DNA of 64,000 nt from Marinitoga piezophila KA3 (GTDB lineage Bacteria; Thermotogota; Thermotogae; Petrotogales; Petrotogaceae), in the NCBI RefSeq assembly GCF_000255135.1, contig NC_016751.1, positions 2,167,408 to 2,231,407 of the forward strand, given 5' to 3'. Below the pieces are notes generated by a model. It ran no database searches. It was not told the DNA's origin and saw only the letters and a list, made by a program, of their open reading frames with translations. Shown piece after piece: positions 44,580 through 53,619 of this stretch; the first letter of the stretch is position 1; each line of letters opens with the position of its first letter. The position numbers were made by a program, and so were the translations under genes.

Positions 44580-45878
44580 ATGAATATGGCATTGTTGCAT
44601 TATCGTGGTGGATTAATGGATGGAGTATCTTTGGAGATGGATAAATGGAAAAAGGTATTGGAAAAACTTGGGCATAATGCCGATATTGTGGCTGGCAATA
44701 AAAAGGAAGGTGTTGATAATTACATTGAAGATATAGGTTTTGAAAATAAATTATATAGAATTATAAATAAAAATGCATTTGAGAAATTAGAAGATTTTAC
44801 AGAAGATGAACTAGTAAAAGCTATAGAATTAGAAAGTGATAAGTTATTAAAAAATTTTGAAAAAGGACTTGAAAAATATGATGTTATTTTTCCAAATAAT
44901 ATATGGTCTTTAGGAGCATTCCTTCCAACAGCAATTGCTTTAAAAAGATATGCAGATTTACATCCTGAAAAATTATTTATAGCTCACCATCATGATTTCT
45001 GGTGGGAAAGAGAGTATTTTCTCAATTCAACCTCTAAAAAAATTGAAAAATTGTTGGAATATTATTGCCCTCCCGTTGGAAAAAATATCAAACATATGGT
45101 AATTAATTCAATTGCAAAAGAAGAATTAAAAAAGAGAAAAAATGTTGAAGCAACTGTAGTTCCTAATGTGATGGATTTTGAAGAAAAATCATTTATTATA
45201 GAGGGATTGAATAAAAAAATTAGGGAATATTATGATATTCCAAAGAATAGCATTATCTTTTTGCAAGCAACTCGTGTAACAAGAAGAAAAGCAATTGAAT
45301 TGGCAATAGATTTAATTGAAGTGTTCAATAAAAAGGTTAAAGATAAAAAAGGTGAAATTTTGTATAATGGAGAAAGGTTTAATGGTGAAATACTTCTTGC
45401 ATTTTCAGGAATGTGTGAAGATGATGTATATTTTGACGAATTGAAAAAAAAGGCAAAAGAGCTTAATGTAAAGATTCTTGATATGTATAATGCAGTTGAA
45501 AAAGGAATATGGAGCTTTTGGGATTTGTACAATATTTCTGATATAATTACATATCCATCAATTCTTGAAGGTTGGGGGAATCAGTTGTTAGAAGCAATTG
45601 TTGCCAAAAAACCTGTTGTTCTCTTTGAATATGAAATATTTTTAAGCGATATTAAAAATTCAGGGCTTGAATATATTAATCTTGGAAATGAATATGAAAT
45701 GATTGATGGTTTTGTGACAGTAAATAGGGAGATTTTAGAAAAAGCAGCAGATGAATTAATAGAAATTCTATTTAACAAAGAGAAATATTATGGTATAATA
45801 GAAAGAAACTTTGAAGTAGGGAAAAAATATTTTAGTTTTAATACGTTAGAAAATATTATTCGTAATTTACTTAAATGA
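44580..45878 (+). CDS. GT4-family glycosyltransferase in a sugar-import operon
   Basis: 432 residues of GT-B fold. The N-terminus LLHYRGGLMDGVSLEMDKWK and HHHDFWWEREYFLNS near 140 form the acceptor side; the C-terminal GT4 signature region is ITYPSILEGWGNQLLEAIVA near 330, with the conserved E-x7-E. A biosynthetic-type enzyme inside an import operon recalls TreT (trehalose from NDP-glucose and glucose) and the mannosylglucosylglycerate synthases of Thermotogota; either would link uptake to a compatible solute. Which of these applies cannot be read from the sequence. The gene begins 5 nt after the ATPase stop. Confidence 0.8.
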   Translation: MNMALLHYRGGLMDGVSLEMDKWKKVLEKLGHNADIVAGNKKEGVDNYIEDIGFENKLYRIINKNAFEKLEDFTEDELVKAIELESDKLLKNFEKGLEKYDVIFPNNIWSLGAFLPTAIALKRYADLHPEKLFIAHHHDFWWEREYFLNSTSKKIEKLLEYYCPPVGKNIKHMVINSIAKEELKKRKNVEATVVPNVMDFEEKSFIIEGLNKKIREYYDIPKNSIIFLQATRVTRRKAIELAIDLIEVFNKKVKDKKGEILYNGERFNGEILLAFSGMCEDDVYFDELKKKAKELNVKILDMYNAVEKGIWSFWDLYNISDIITYPSILEGWGNQLLEAIVAKKPVVLFEYEIFLSDIKNSGLEYINLGNEYEMIDGFVTVNREILEKAADELIEILFNKEKYYGIIERNFEVGKKYFSFNTLENIIRNLLK

Positions 45879-45892
45879 GGGGGGCAAAAAAT

Positions 45893-46873
45893 ATGGCAAC
45901 TATTGACGATGTTGCCAAATTAGCCGGTGTTTCTACGGCAACAGTTTCAAGGGTATTAAATAATACTGCTAATGTTAGTGAAGAAACTCGTGCAAAAGTA
46001 TTATATGCTATAGAAAAATTGAATTTTAAACCAAAATTTTCTGCGAAGGCTCTGGCAAAAAGCAAAAAAAGATTTAAAATAGGATTAGGACTTGGGAAAA
46101 GAATGCAACTATTGAGAGATGAAAGTGATGAACTTGGAGGACAATTTTATGGAATAATTGTTAGAGAAATAAAAGCATTGGCAATGATGCATGGAGCAAT
46201 TGTAAAGGAGTTATGGTTGGAAGATGATTTGTATGAAAAATTTGATGGCTTTATTCTTGTAGGCCTTGATGTAACGAGGGAAATATTGAAAAAATTTAAG
46301 GATACAGAAAAACCTATCGTGTTATTGGACCATTATATTACAGGTGAAGAAATAGATAGCGTACTTTCAGATAATTATAATGGAGCTTTCTGTGCTGTGA
46401 ATTATTTGATTAATAAAGGATATAAAGATATTATACATATTCATGGACCATTAACATCTTATAGTTTTAAACGAAGACATGATGGATATATTGATGCAAT
46501 GAAAAACGCGAAACTTAAAAGTCAATGTTATGAATATGATGATGTGAAAAATAATATTGACGTTGTAATACAAAAAATCATAAAAGGTAAAATACCAGAA
46601 GCTATTTTTGCTTCTAATGATATAACTGCAATGAGGATAATAAGTGAATTAAAAAAATATAAAATAGGGATTCCAGATAAAGTTAAAATAATAGGATTTG
46701 ATGATATTCCTATGGCTAAAAAGTTTAATCCCCCTCTTACAACAGTAAAGGTATTTAAACAGGAGATGGGAAGTATAGCATTTAAAAGGTTATATGAATT
46801 AATGTTAAATGAAAATATTCATCCTACGCGAATTTCCGTTTATACTAAGTTTATAAGAAGAAAAAGTGGATAA
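45893..46873 (+). CDS. LacI-family regulator of the second sugar operon
   Basis: 326 residues from ATG 45893, preferred over ATG 45875 because GAGGGGGG lies just before it and the helix-turn-helix (MATIDDVAKLAGVSTATVSR) starts at once. The ligand domain ends PLTTVKVFKQEMGSIAFKRL. It is a clear paralogue of the regulator at 5998. It is the last gene of the operon that begins at 40005; the TGTAACC/GCTTACA site there is the probable operator. Confidence 0.92.
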   Translation: MATIDDVAKLAGVSTATVSRVLNNTANVSEETRAKVLYAIEKLNFKPKFSAKALAKSKKRFKIGLGLGKRMQLLRDESDELGGQFYGIIVREIKALAMMHGAIVKELWLEDDLYEKFDGFILVGLDVTREILKKFKDTEKPIVLLDHYITGEEIDSVLSDNYNGAFCAVNYLINKGYKDIIHIHGPLTSYSFKRRHDGYIDAMKNAKLKSQCYEYDDVKNNIDVVIQKIIKGKIPEAIFASNDITAMRIISELKKYKIGIPDKVKIIGFDDIPMAKKFNPPLTTVKVFKQEMGSIAFKRLYELMLNENIHPTRISVYTKFIRRKSG

Positions 46874-46875
46874 TA

Positions 46876-46910
46876 AAAAGGGATAACTGAGAAGGTTATC
46901 CCCTTTTATT
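46876..46910. terminator. Bidirectional terminator
   Basis: AAAAGGGATAAC pairs with GTTATCCC-C-TTTT around a 7-nt loop, between the convergent lacI and GNAT genes. Confidence 0.8.
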
Positions 46911-48053
46911 TTCTAAAAAAATATTTTTAGGTTCTGTAATTATTCCCATCATAATAATATCATAATATTTATTTTTTATGTAAACTGCTTCTCTTCGTTT
47001 TCCCTCTTCTATAAAACCAAGTTTTTTATATAACTCATATGCTTTTGGATTGTTGGAAAAAACCTCCAATTCAAGTCTGTGTATTTTTGGATTTTCCAAA
47101 CACCACGTAATATGATTTTTTATTAATAATCTGCCAATTCCAATACCCCTAAACCGCTCTAAAACAGAAACTCCCAGTTTTGCCGTTTTTTGAATTCTTC
47201 TTCTTTTTAAATTCCATTGAATATCACAATTAGCTATAATATTTTCATTATATCTTGCAATTAATGTTCTAAATCCAAAATTTTTATTTGAAAAATCAAT
47301 TAAGGTTTTTATTTCTTTTTCCGAAAGATCAAATTCATCAGCTGTTGTTAAAAGTGTTTCAGAATTTTCAAATATTGTGTTGAAAAAATCCAATAAATTC
47401 TTTGAGTCATTTTTATTTGGATAATCAATATGAATTCCATGATTACCTTTTACAAAAACATAATATTCCTTTTGTAAAATAGCACCATATTTTTTTAAGG
47501 CATTTTTTAGTTTTTCCTGTGAAGGATATAAGCTTATAAGATATTCATCTGCTGTATAATTTTTTATATCATTTAAAGCCTGAAGAATAAGAGACGGATT
47601 ATATACTGAGAATTCCATTAATTCGACTTTGTTATTTTTTACAATATAAAATGCCAGGATTTCATTTTCATTTCCTAAAAATCTAAAAGTATAACCGCTT
47701 TTATAAAAGTTTATAAGATCCCATACTGTAAATGGAATATTTATTTTTTTAAGTAATTTCAGAATAGAATATATTATTTCATTTTCAATAATAAAATCGA
47801 GGAATGTCTGTGTATTACCTTGAACATATTTATTTTTCATTTTGAAAACAGAAAATTTACCAATATTGTTAATATACAATGTGTCATTTTTTACTTCTGA
47901 AAAGAAGTAGATATTTCTTTTAGGGATATTAATAGTATTTTCTAAAATATTTATTATTTCTGTATTATCCTTTACATGGAAGAAAAAATCACCATAATCA
48001 TTTCTATAAATTTTCCTCACCTCTATATTGAAATGCCTCTGATACATGTTCAA
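46896..48053 (-). CDS. GNAT-family N-acetyltransferase with N-terminal extension
   Basis: Up to 385 residues. The GNAT domain occupies the last 160 residues, with the acetyl-CoA loop VLERFRGIGIGRLLIKNHIT near 300 and the C-terminal NNPKAYELYKKLGFIEEGKR near 345. The N-terminal 200 residues are of unknown type. The start is uncertain. ATG 48053 overlaps the end of the upstream gene by 50 nt and has no ribosome site, whereas GAGGTGAGG at 48015-48023 would fit a start near 48011 but offers no standard codon there. The target is unknown. Confidence 0.8.
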   Translation of the reverse strand: MNMYQRHFNIEVRKIYRNDYGDFFFHVKDNTEIINILENTINIPKRNIYFFSEVKNDTLYINNIGKFSVFKMKNKYVQGNTQTFLDFIIENEIIYSILKLLKKINIPFTVWDLINFYKSGYTFRFLGNENEILAFYIVKNNKVELMEFSVYNPSLILQALNDIKNYTADEYLISLYPSQEKLKNALKKYGAILQKEYYVFVKGNHGIHIDYPNKNDSKNLLDFFNTIFENSETLLTTADEFDLSEKEIKTLIDFSNKNFGFRTLIARYNENIIANCDIQWNLKRRRIQKTAKLGVSVLERFRGIGIGRLLIKNHITWCLENPKIHRLELEVFSNNPKAYELYKKLGFIEEGKRREAVYIKNKYYDIIMMGIITEPKNIFLENKRG

Positions 48054-49515
48054 CAGTTACATATTTTGAATCATTTAAATCAGCTATAGTTCTTGAAACC
48101 TTTAAAACTCTATTTATTCCTCTGCCAGTCATTTTAAAGGCTTTTGCACCTTCTTTTAAAAATTCTTCAGCTTTTTCATCAAGTTTTATATATTTCTTAA
48201 CTTCTTTTTGTGTAAGTTTTCCATTTAATTTGTTTTGCCTCTTTATCTGGATTTTGCTTGCACGTTCTACTCGTTCTTTAATAGCTTCAGATGATTCTTC
48301 TGAAAAGTCATTTAATAATTCGTCTATTTTTACACGAGGAACAGTGATTTTTATGTCAATTCTATCTGAAATTGGTCCTGAAATCTTTCTATTATAATTT
48401 ATTATTTGATTTATAGAACATGTACATTCATGTTCAGGATCGCCATAATAACCACAAGGGCATGGATTTTGGGCAGCGACAAGCATAAACTTCGCTGGAT
48501 ATGTTGCGACAACCTTTGCACGAGAGATAGTGACAATGCCATCTTCAAGTGGTTGTCTTAAAGCTTCTATAACATCTGTTCTAAATTCTGGAAATTCATC
48601 TAAAAACAAAACACCATTATGTGCCAAACTTATTTCACCAGGTTTGGAATCAGAACCGCCACCAATAATTGAGGCTGTTGATGCCGAATGATGAGGCGCT
48701 CTAAATGGACGTTTCCTGATAATCTTATTGAGATAACCATATATAGAATATATTTTTGTTGATTCAATTATTTCTTCTCGTGTCATTTCTGGAAGTATAG
48801 TTGGGATTCTTCTTGCAATCATTGTTTTTCCGGATCCTGGGCTTCCTTTCATTAAAAGGTTGTGAAATCCCGCTGCAGCAATTTCAGCAGCCCTTTTGGC
48901 AAAATATTGCCCTTTAATATCAGAAAAATCAATTTGTTCTTCATTTTCTTCATAAAATTTTTCCCCAGGTGCAGCCTTATATTTTTCTTTTTTTTCATTA
49001 TCGAAAATATAGATTATTTCAGATAAATGAGATATAACATAAACTTCATTGTTTTCCTCTAAAAATAAAGCTTCCTCTTCATTCTCTTTAGGGATGATGA
49101 ATTTAGCGTTTTTTTCTTTTTGAGCTAATTCAAGTAACAATAAAGTAATTCCGGGTATTCCTCTTATTTCCCCATTTAATCCGATTTCACCAAAAATATA
49201 ATAATCATCTATATCAAAATTAATTTGTTTAGAGGCTAATAATATTCCAACAGAAATAGGTAAATCAAAATGCGTTCCCTGTTTTTTTAAATTACTTGGT
49301 GCCAGATTTACTGTTACGTTTCCATTTGGAAAATTAAAACCGGAATTTCTAATAGCACTAAAAACTCTTTTTTGACTTTCAAGAATGGCAGTATTTGGCA
49401 TTCCAACTATTTTAAAAACCTGTTGTGTTGAACGAGAGTTAATATCCACTTCTACAAGTATAGTTTTTACTTCAAAACCGCTTACAAAAGCACTTTTAAC
49501 TCTTGAATACTTCAT
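48004..49515 (-). CDS. comM: ComM/YifB Mg-chelatase-like AAA+ ATPase
   Basis: 503 residues. The N-terminal lon-protease-like domain (GMPNTAILESQKRVFSAIRN near 40, VNLAPSNLKKQGTHFDLPIS near 68) leads to an AAA+ domain with Walker A KGSPGSGKTMIARRI near 215, RPFRAPHHSASTASIIGGGS near 260, Walker B VLFLDEFPEF near 295 and a zinc-like CPCGYYGDPEHECTC near 350. In naturally competent bacteria ComM is a hexameric helicase that extends branch migration during DNA uptake. A comEC-like gene lies 10 kb away, so a competence role is plausible here. Confidence 0.94.
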   Translation of the reverse strand: MKYSRVKSAFVSGFEVKTILVEVDINSRSTQQVFKIVGMPNTAILESQKRVFSAIRNSGFNFPNGNVTVNLAPSNLKKQGTHFDLPISVGILLASKQINFDIDDYYIFGEIGLNGEIRGIPGITLLLLELAQKEKNAKFIIPKENEEEALFLEENNEVYVISHLSEIIYIFDNEKKEKYKAAPGEKFYEENEEQIDFSDIKGQYFAKRAAEIAAAGFHNLLMKGSPGSGKTMIARRIPTILPEMTREEIIESTKIYSIYGYLNKIIRKRPFRAPHHSASTASIIGGGSDSKPGEISLAHNGVLFLDEFPEFRTDVIEALRQPLEDGIVTISRAKVVATYPAKFMLVAAQNPCPCGYYGDPEHECTCSINQIINYNRKISGPISDRIDIKITVPRVKIDELLNDFSEESSEAIKERVERASKIQIKRQNKLNGKLTQKEVKKYIKLDEKAEEFLKEGAKAFKMTGRGINRVLKVSRTIADLNDSKYVTVEHVSEAFQYRGEENL

Positions 49516-49623
49516 CCCTTACCTCCTTTTTAAAAATAATAGCCTCTATTATTATACCAGATATTCACAATTGCTATATATTAAGTTCTTCTATTTTTAT
49601 ATTTGCTTAACATTTTCAATGTA

Positions 49624-49646
49624 TAATTGCAAATGGTTTGCAATTA
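49624..49646. promoter_or_regulatory. Zur/Fur box upstream of the metal-uptake operon
   Basis: TAATTGCAAA (49624-49633), 3 bp, then TTTGCAATTA (49637-49646), a perfect 10-bp inverted repeat. It overlaps the -10-like TATAAT (49622-49627) and lies 24 bp before the first start codon. The operon encodes a Fur-family protein, the obvious ligand. Confidence 0.85.
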
Positions 49647-49669
49647 CAAAATATGGAGGTGGTGTAGTA

Positions 49670-50500
49670 ATGAAAAAAAGCCTATTTTTGGCAGTTATTT
49701 TAATTATTGGTGTTTTAGGATATTCTTTAAATATTTCCGTTTCAATATATCCATATTATCTTGTTTTGAAAGATATTGTATCCAATGAGGATCAAATTAA
49801 CATCATTGTACCAGCAGGTAAAAGTCCCCATACTTATTCTGTTTCCTCGAAGGATTTAATAAAGATATATAAAAGTGATCTTGTAATTTTTAACGGACTT
49901 AATTCAGAAGTGTTCTTAAATAAAGTTATAACTAATATCAAAAAGAAGAATATCAGCTATATTTTTGCTGGTGAGGTTATTCCAGAGGATATGATTATAG
50001 GTAGTAACCCTCATATATGGTTAGATCCAGAATTAATGTATAAATATATAATTCCAGAGATTACCAATAAACTCATTTTGTTAAATCCTGAAAAAAAGGA
50101 ATTATATTCCGAAAATTCTAAAAAACTTATAAAAAAATTAGAATTAATGGATGAATACTTGAAGATTAAATCCTCTGAAATAAACGGAAGTATTATTACA
50201 TTCCATAATTCATTTCCATATTTTGCAAGACATTATAATATAAAAATAGCTGGAGTTATTGAAAAATCACCAGGTGTAGAGCCATCGATTGCAGATATGA
50301 AAAAATTATACGATTCTGCGAGAAAAAACAATATAAAAGGTGTTTTTTCTGAACCGCAATTAAATCAAAAAATTGCAGAAAAAGTTGCCAGGACACTTAA
50401 AGTAAACTTAGGAATGCTCGATCCTTTGGGAAATTCCTTTAATAGCATAGATGAGTTATATCTTATTAACTTTTTAAATATCTTAAATACTATTAGGTGA
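49670..50500 (+). CDS. znuA: Zinc/manganese ABC transporter, substrate-binding protein
   Basis: 276 residues from ATG 49670 (GGAGGTGG 8 nt upstream). Signal peptide MKKSLFLAVILIIGVLGYSL; cluster A-I metal-binding protein with metal ligands in VPAGKSPHTYSVSSKDL near 48, GSNPHIWLDPELMYKYIIPE near 113 and IITFHNSFPYFARHYNIK near 180, and GVIEKSPGVEPSIADM near 200. It lacks the His-rich loop of many ZnuA proteins. It captures divalent metal, probably zinc, for the permease encoded in the operon. Manganese is the alternative. Confidence 0.9.
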   Translation: MKKSLFLAVILIIGVLGYSLNISVSIYPYYLVLKDIVSNEDQINIIVPAGKSPHTYSVSSKDLIKIYKSDLVIFNGLNSEVFLNKVITNIKKKNISYIFAGEVIPEDMIIGSNPHIWLDPELMYKYIIPEITNKLILLNPEKKELYSENSKKLIKKLELMDEYLKIKSSEINGSIITFHNSFPYFARHYNIKIAGVIEKSPGVEPSIADMKKLYDSARKNNIKGVFSEPQLNQKIAEKVARTLKVNLGMLDPLGNSFNSIDELYLINFLNILNTIR

Positions 50501-50505
50501 TTTTT

Positions 50506-50889
50506 ATGAAACTAACAAAACCCAGAAAAGATATACTTAAATTATATGAAAATATAGATTATCCATTAAATGCAGAAGAAATTTATAATTTACTCAACAA
50601 AAAATATGATCTTTCAACAATATATAGAAACCTTAATTTTTTTGAAAAAAATCATATTTTAAAGTCCATAGTATTTTCCGATAAAATAACCTATTATTAT
50701 CGTCCAAATGGTCATATTCACTATATTTACTGCATAAAATGCAAAAAGTTTGAAAAACTTGATATGTGTTTTGAAAAAGAATACAGTAAATATATTGAAG
50801 AAATACTGAAATTTAAAATCACAGATCATATTCTTTATTTTGAAGGCATATGTTCTAATTGCCAGCATGAGGGGGAGGGTAAGCAATGA
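50506..50889 (+). CDS. Fur-family metalloregulator (Zur-like)
   Basis: 127 residues from ATG 50506, fixed by AGGTGA 5 nt upstream. Winged-helix N-terminal half (KPRKDILKLYENIDYPLNAE, DLSTIYRNLNFFE) and a C-terminal dimerisation half with HIHYIYCIKCKKFEKLDMC and GICSNCQHE, giving two CxxC pairs for the structural zinc. It sits inside the metal-uptake operon (5 nt after the binding protein, overlapping the ATPase by 4 nt) and should repress it when metal is plentiful by binding the palindrome upstream. Confidence 0.92.
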   Translation: MKLTKPRKDILKLYENIDYPLNAEEIYNLLNKKYDLSTIYRNLNFFEKNHILKSIVFSDKITYYYRPNGHIHYIYCIKCKKFEKLDMCFEKEYSKYIEEILKFKITDHILYFEGICSNCQHEGEGKQ

Positions 50890-51632
50890 AAAAGGAAAAG
50901 GTTATAAGCGTTAATAACCTTAATTATTCTGTTGAAGATAATGAGATACTAAAATTCATTACCTTTGATATATATAAAAAAGATTTTGTTGGAATTATAG
51001 GTCCTAATGGTGCAGGAAAATCTACACTCATAAAAATTTTAATTGGAGAAATTGAAAATTATCAGGGTAAAGTAGAGATTAATGGAAAAATTGGATATGT
51101 TCCCCAAAAAGATGAATTTGATAGGACTTTTCCAATAAAGGCATATGAAGTTGTATTAATGGGAATGTACAAAAGCGTTGGATTATTAAAAAGATACAAA
51201 AAAAGCGATATTGAAAAGGTTAGAGAAACCATGAAAAAGTTAAATATAGAGTATCTTTTTGATAGAAATGTTGGAAAGTTATCTGGTGGTGAATATCAAA
51301 AAGTATCTCTTGCAAGAGCACTGGTAAGCGATCCAGATATATTAATACTTGATGAACCAGAAGCAGGAGTAGATAAAAAAGGACAAAATATGATTTATGA
51401 TATTCTTGAACGATTAAATGATGAACTCGGCTTAACGATAATACTTGTGAGTCATGATATTTCAATGGTTGTAAAAAAGACAAATAAAGTTATGTGTTTA
51501 AATAGAACCTTACATTGTCATAAGAATGCAATTGATGTAACTGCTGATGATTTAAAGAATATATACGCTGAAGAGATGGAAATACTTGTACATATTAATC
51601 AGCCGTTGAAAGTGGTGAGCAAAAATGATTGA
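50886..51632 (+). CDS. znuC: Zinc/manganese ABC transporter ATPase
   Basis: 248 residues. Walker A GPNGAGKSTLIKILIGEI near 40, Q-loop IGYVPQKDEFD near 75, signature LSGGEYQKVSLARAL near 135, Walker B LILDEPEAGVDKKGQ near 155, H-loop LVSHDISMVVKKTNKV near 190, and CLNRTLHCHKNA near 207 typical of ZnuC/MntB ATPases. Overlaps its neighbours on both sides. Confidence 0.93.
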   Translation: MKKEKVISVNNLNYSVEDNEILKFITFDIYKKDFVGIIGPNGAGKSTLIKILIGEIENYQGKVEINGKIGYVPQKDEFDRTFPIKAYEVVLMGMYKSVGLLKRYKKSDIEKVRETMKKLNIEYLFDRNVGKLSGGEYQKVSLARALVSDPDILILDEPEAGVDKKGQNMIYDILERLNDELGLTIILVSHDISMVVKKTNKVMCLNRTLHCHKNAIDVTADDLKNIYAEEMEILVHINQPLKVVSKND

Positions 51633-52449
51633 ATTATTCAGTTATGATTTTATGGTATATGCAATTTTATCTGCAGTTTTGGCAGGTTTTAGTGCATCAT
51701 TATTATCGAATTATATTGTTTTGAAAAAAATGGAGTTTATAGGCGAAGGTGCTGCTCATACAGCCTTTGGAGGAATTGCTTTAGCTATTTTAATTGGATT
51801 TAATATTGATATTATGAATATAATTGTAGCACTTCTTTTTGGAACGACTATATTTTTTATTGGTAAAAAAGGAAAAATAAATGAAAATAGTGTAATTGGT
51901 ATGCTTCTTTCATTTTCAATGGCATTGGGAGTTATATTCTTATATTTAAAACCAGGATATACACCTGAAATTACCAGTTATCTATTTGGAGACATATTAA
52001 TGGTAACCCAGAAAGATGTAATTATTTTATCCGTTGTGGCTATATTGATTTTATCCCTTGTAATATTGTTTAATAAAGAACTTAAATATTATGCGTTTAA
52101 TCCGAGGATTGCCAAGATATATGGAGTGCCTATTGACTTAATTGGTTATATATTTTTAATAACAGTATCAATTGTAGTTGTTACTACCGTTAAAATTATA
52201 GGGATAATCCTTGTGACTTCATTGCTTATAACACCTGGCGTAATTGCCAAACTTTTTGCTAAAACACTAAACCAGATGTTAATTATTTCTTCTATAATCG
52301 GAATATTCTCTGGATTTTTTGGGATAGTAATTGCATATTATTTGAATATTCCGCCAGGACCATCAATAGTTGTAACATTATTCACCATTTTTGTAATCAG
52401 TTATTTATTGAAGAAATTAACAGAAAGGATTATAATACAAAAGAAATAG
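51625..52449 (+). CDS. znuB: Zinc/manganese ABC transporter permease
   Basis: 274 residues with about eight membrane helices and the ABC-3 family stretch EGAAHTAFGGIALAILIGFN near 48 and VVVTTVKIIGIILVTSLLIT near 185. It completes the metal importer. The start lies 8 nt inside the ATPase gene. Confidence 0.92.
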   Translation: MIELFSYDFMVYAILSAVLAGFSASLLSNYIVLKKMEFIGEGAAHTAFGGIALAILIGFNIDIMNIIVALLFGTTIFFIGKKGKINENSVIGMLLSFSMALGVIFLYLKPGYTPEITSYLFGDILMVTQKDVIILSVVAILILSLVILFNKELKYYAFNPRIAKIYGVPIDLIGYIFLITVSIVVVTTVKIIGIILVTSLLITPGVIAKLFAKTLNQMLIISSIIGIFSGFFGIVIAYYLNIPPGPSIVVTLFTIFVISYLLKKLTERIIIQKK

Positions 52450-52516
52450 TTTTTTAGTAAGAAAATATGTTATAATTAAATGTATTTCAATTTAAAAATC
52501 GAAAGGGGTGAATTTT

Positions 52517-52564
52517 ATGGATTATCTTAGTTGTAGCGAAGATCCTTTATCTAGACCGCCATAA
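52517..52564 (+). CDS. Putative leader peptide of corA (15 residues)
   Basis: MDYLSCSEDPLSRPP, stop TAA at 52562-52564. It has an excellent ribosome site (AAAGGGGTGA, 52502-52510) and ends 26 nt before corA, overlapping nothing else. The acidic-then-proline run (EDP) and terminal PP resemble Mg2+-sensing leader peptides such as enterobacterial MgtL, where such sequences destabilise ribosomes at low Mg2+. Function is inferred from position and composition only. Confidence 0.6.
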   Translation: MDYLSCSEDPLSRPP

Positions 52565-52590
52565 CAAAATAAAAAAAGGAGGAGATAAAA

Positions 52591-53517
52591 ATGGTAAAAT
52601 TTTACAAAAGAATTGAGCACAAATTAGTGGAGGCAAAAAGCTTTTCTCAAGATGCATTAATTAAGGTAGTAAATCCTTCACAGGATGAAATACACATGTT
52701 ATCCAGCCTTTTGAACTTTGATCCTGATTTTATTACCGATTCAATGGACGAAGATGAAAGAGCACGTATTGAAATAGATGAAGATACAATATTGCTTATC
52801 TTAAAAGTTCCAATGAAAAATGAAGAAGACGATAAAATACCATATAAAACTGTTTCTTTAGGCATAATAATTGGAAAAAATTATACATTGCTTGCAATGA
52901 AACAGGAAATTGCATTTATTGAAAAAATGATAGAAACACATTTATTAAATCCACACAAAAAAAGCAGAATGATTTTTCAGATATTCTTTAAAAATGCAAA
53001 ACTATTTTTGGATTATCTAAAAGAAATAAATAAAACTATAGATTTAATTGAGGAAGAACTACACAGATCTATGAAAAACAACGAATTAGAAACACTGATG
53101 TATCTTGAGAAAAGTTTAGTGTACTTCACTACTTCTTTGAGATCGAATGAAATAATGATGGAAAAACTGTTAAAAGGTAAAATTCTGGAATTATATGAAG
53201 ATGATGAAGATTTGCTTGAAGATACATTAATTGAAAACAGACAGGCTATAGAAGTTACAAATATATATAGTAACATTCTTTCAGGAATGATGGATGCATA
53301 TGCCTCTGTTATTTCCAATAACCTTAATATAGTAATGAAAATCTTAACTGTTGTTACTATATTAATGCAAATACCAACTATTATTACCAGTTTTTATGGA
53401 ATGAATGTAAAGTTGCCGTTTCAGGAAAATCCATTAACATATGTAAATATAATTATTTCTTCTATAATAATAATGATTCTAACAGCCTTATTATTTAAAA
53501 GTAAAAAATGGATGTAA
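52591..53517 (+). CDS. corA: CorA-family magnesium/cobalt channel
   Basis: 308 residues. Large acidic cytoplasmic N-terminal domain (FDPDFITDSMDEDERARIEI near 45) with long helices (about 140-245), then two C-terminal membrane helices separated by the selectivity motif YGMN near residue 271 and an acidic loop (KLPFQENPL). It forms a pentameric Mg2+ channel gated by intracellular Mg2+. GGAGGAG precedes the ATG. A short leader ORF upstream suggests extra regulation. A terminator follows directly. Confidence 0.95.
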   Translation: MVKFYKRIEHKLVEAKSFSQDALIKVVNPSQDEIHMLSSLLNFDPDFITDSMDEDERARIEIDEDTILLILKVPMKNEEDDKIPYKTVSLGIIIGKNYTLLAMKQEIAFIEKMIETHLLNPHKKSRMIFQIFFKNAKLFLDYLKEINKTIDLIEEELHRSMKNNELETLMYLEKSLVYFTTSLRSNEIMMEKLLKGKILELYEDDEDLLEDTLIENRQAIEVTNIYSNILSGMMDAYASVISNNLNIVMKILTVVTILMQIPTIITSFYGMNVKLPFQENPLTYVNIIISSIIIMILTALLFKSKKWM

Positions 53518-53522
53518 TAAAT

Positions 53523-53552
53523 TAAATGCAGAGAATTACTTCTCTGCATTTA
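53523..53552 (+). terminator. Intrinsic terminator of corA
   Basis: TAAATGCAGAGA pairs perfectly with TCTCTGCATTTA around a 6-nt loop, then ATTTTT. The same hairpin ends tdk at 58105-58134. Confidence 0.85.
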
Positions 53553-53579
53553 ATTTTTCATAGCAGTCTCTAGATAACT
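53523..53579. repeat. 57-bp repeat, copy 1 (fragment of tdk 3' end)
   Basis: About 51 of 57 positions match 58105-58161, which is the terminator and last codons of tdk. Here the tdk-like bases 53557-53579 have no gene to belong to, so this is a duplicated scrap. The two copies face the same way and bracket the 53.6-58.1 kb accessory block. Confidence 0.85.
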
Positions 53580-53619
53580 CTAAAGTAAAAGACAATTTTA
53601 AGGAAAATAGTTACCAAAT

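Noticed and set aside
52450..52600. Possible Mg2+ riboswitch (M-box) before corA
   Set aside because: The space is too short and no M-box-like paired elements were seen; the leader ORF is the better explanation.
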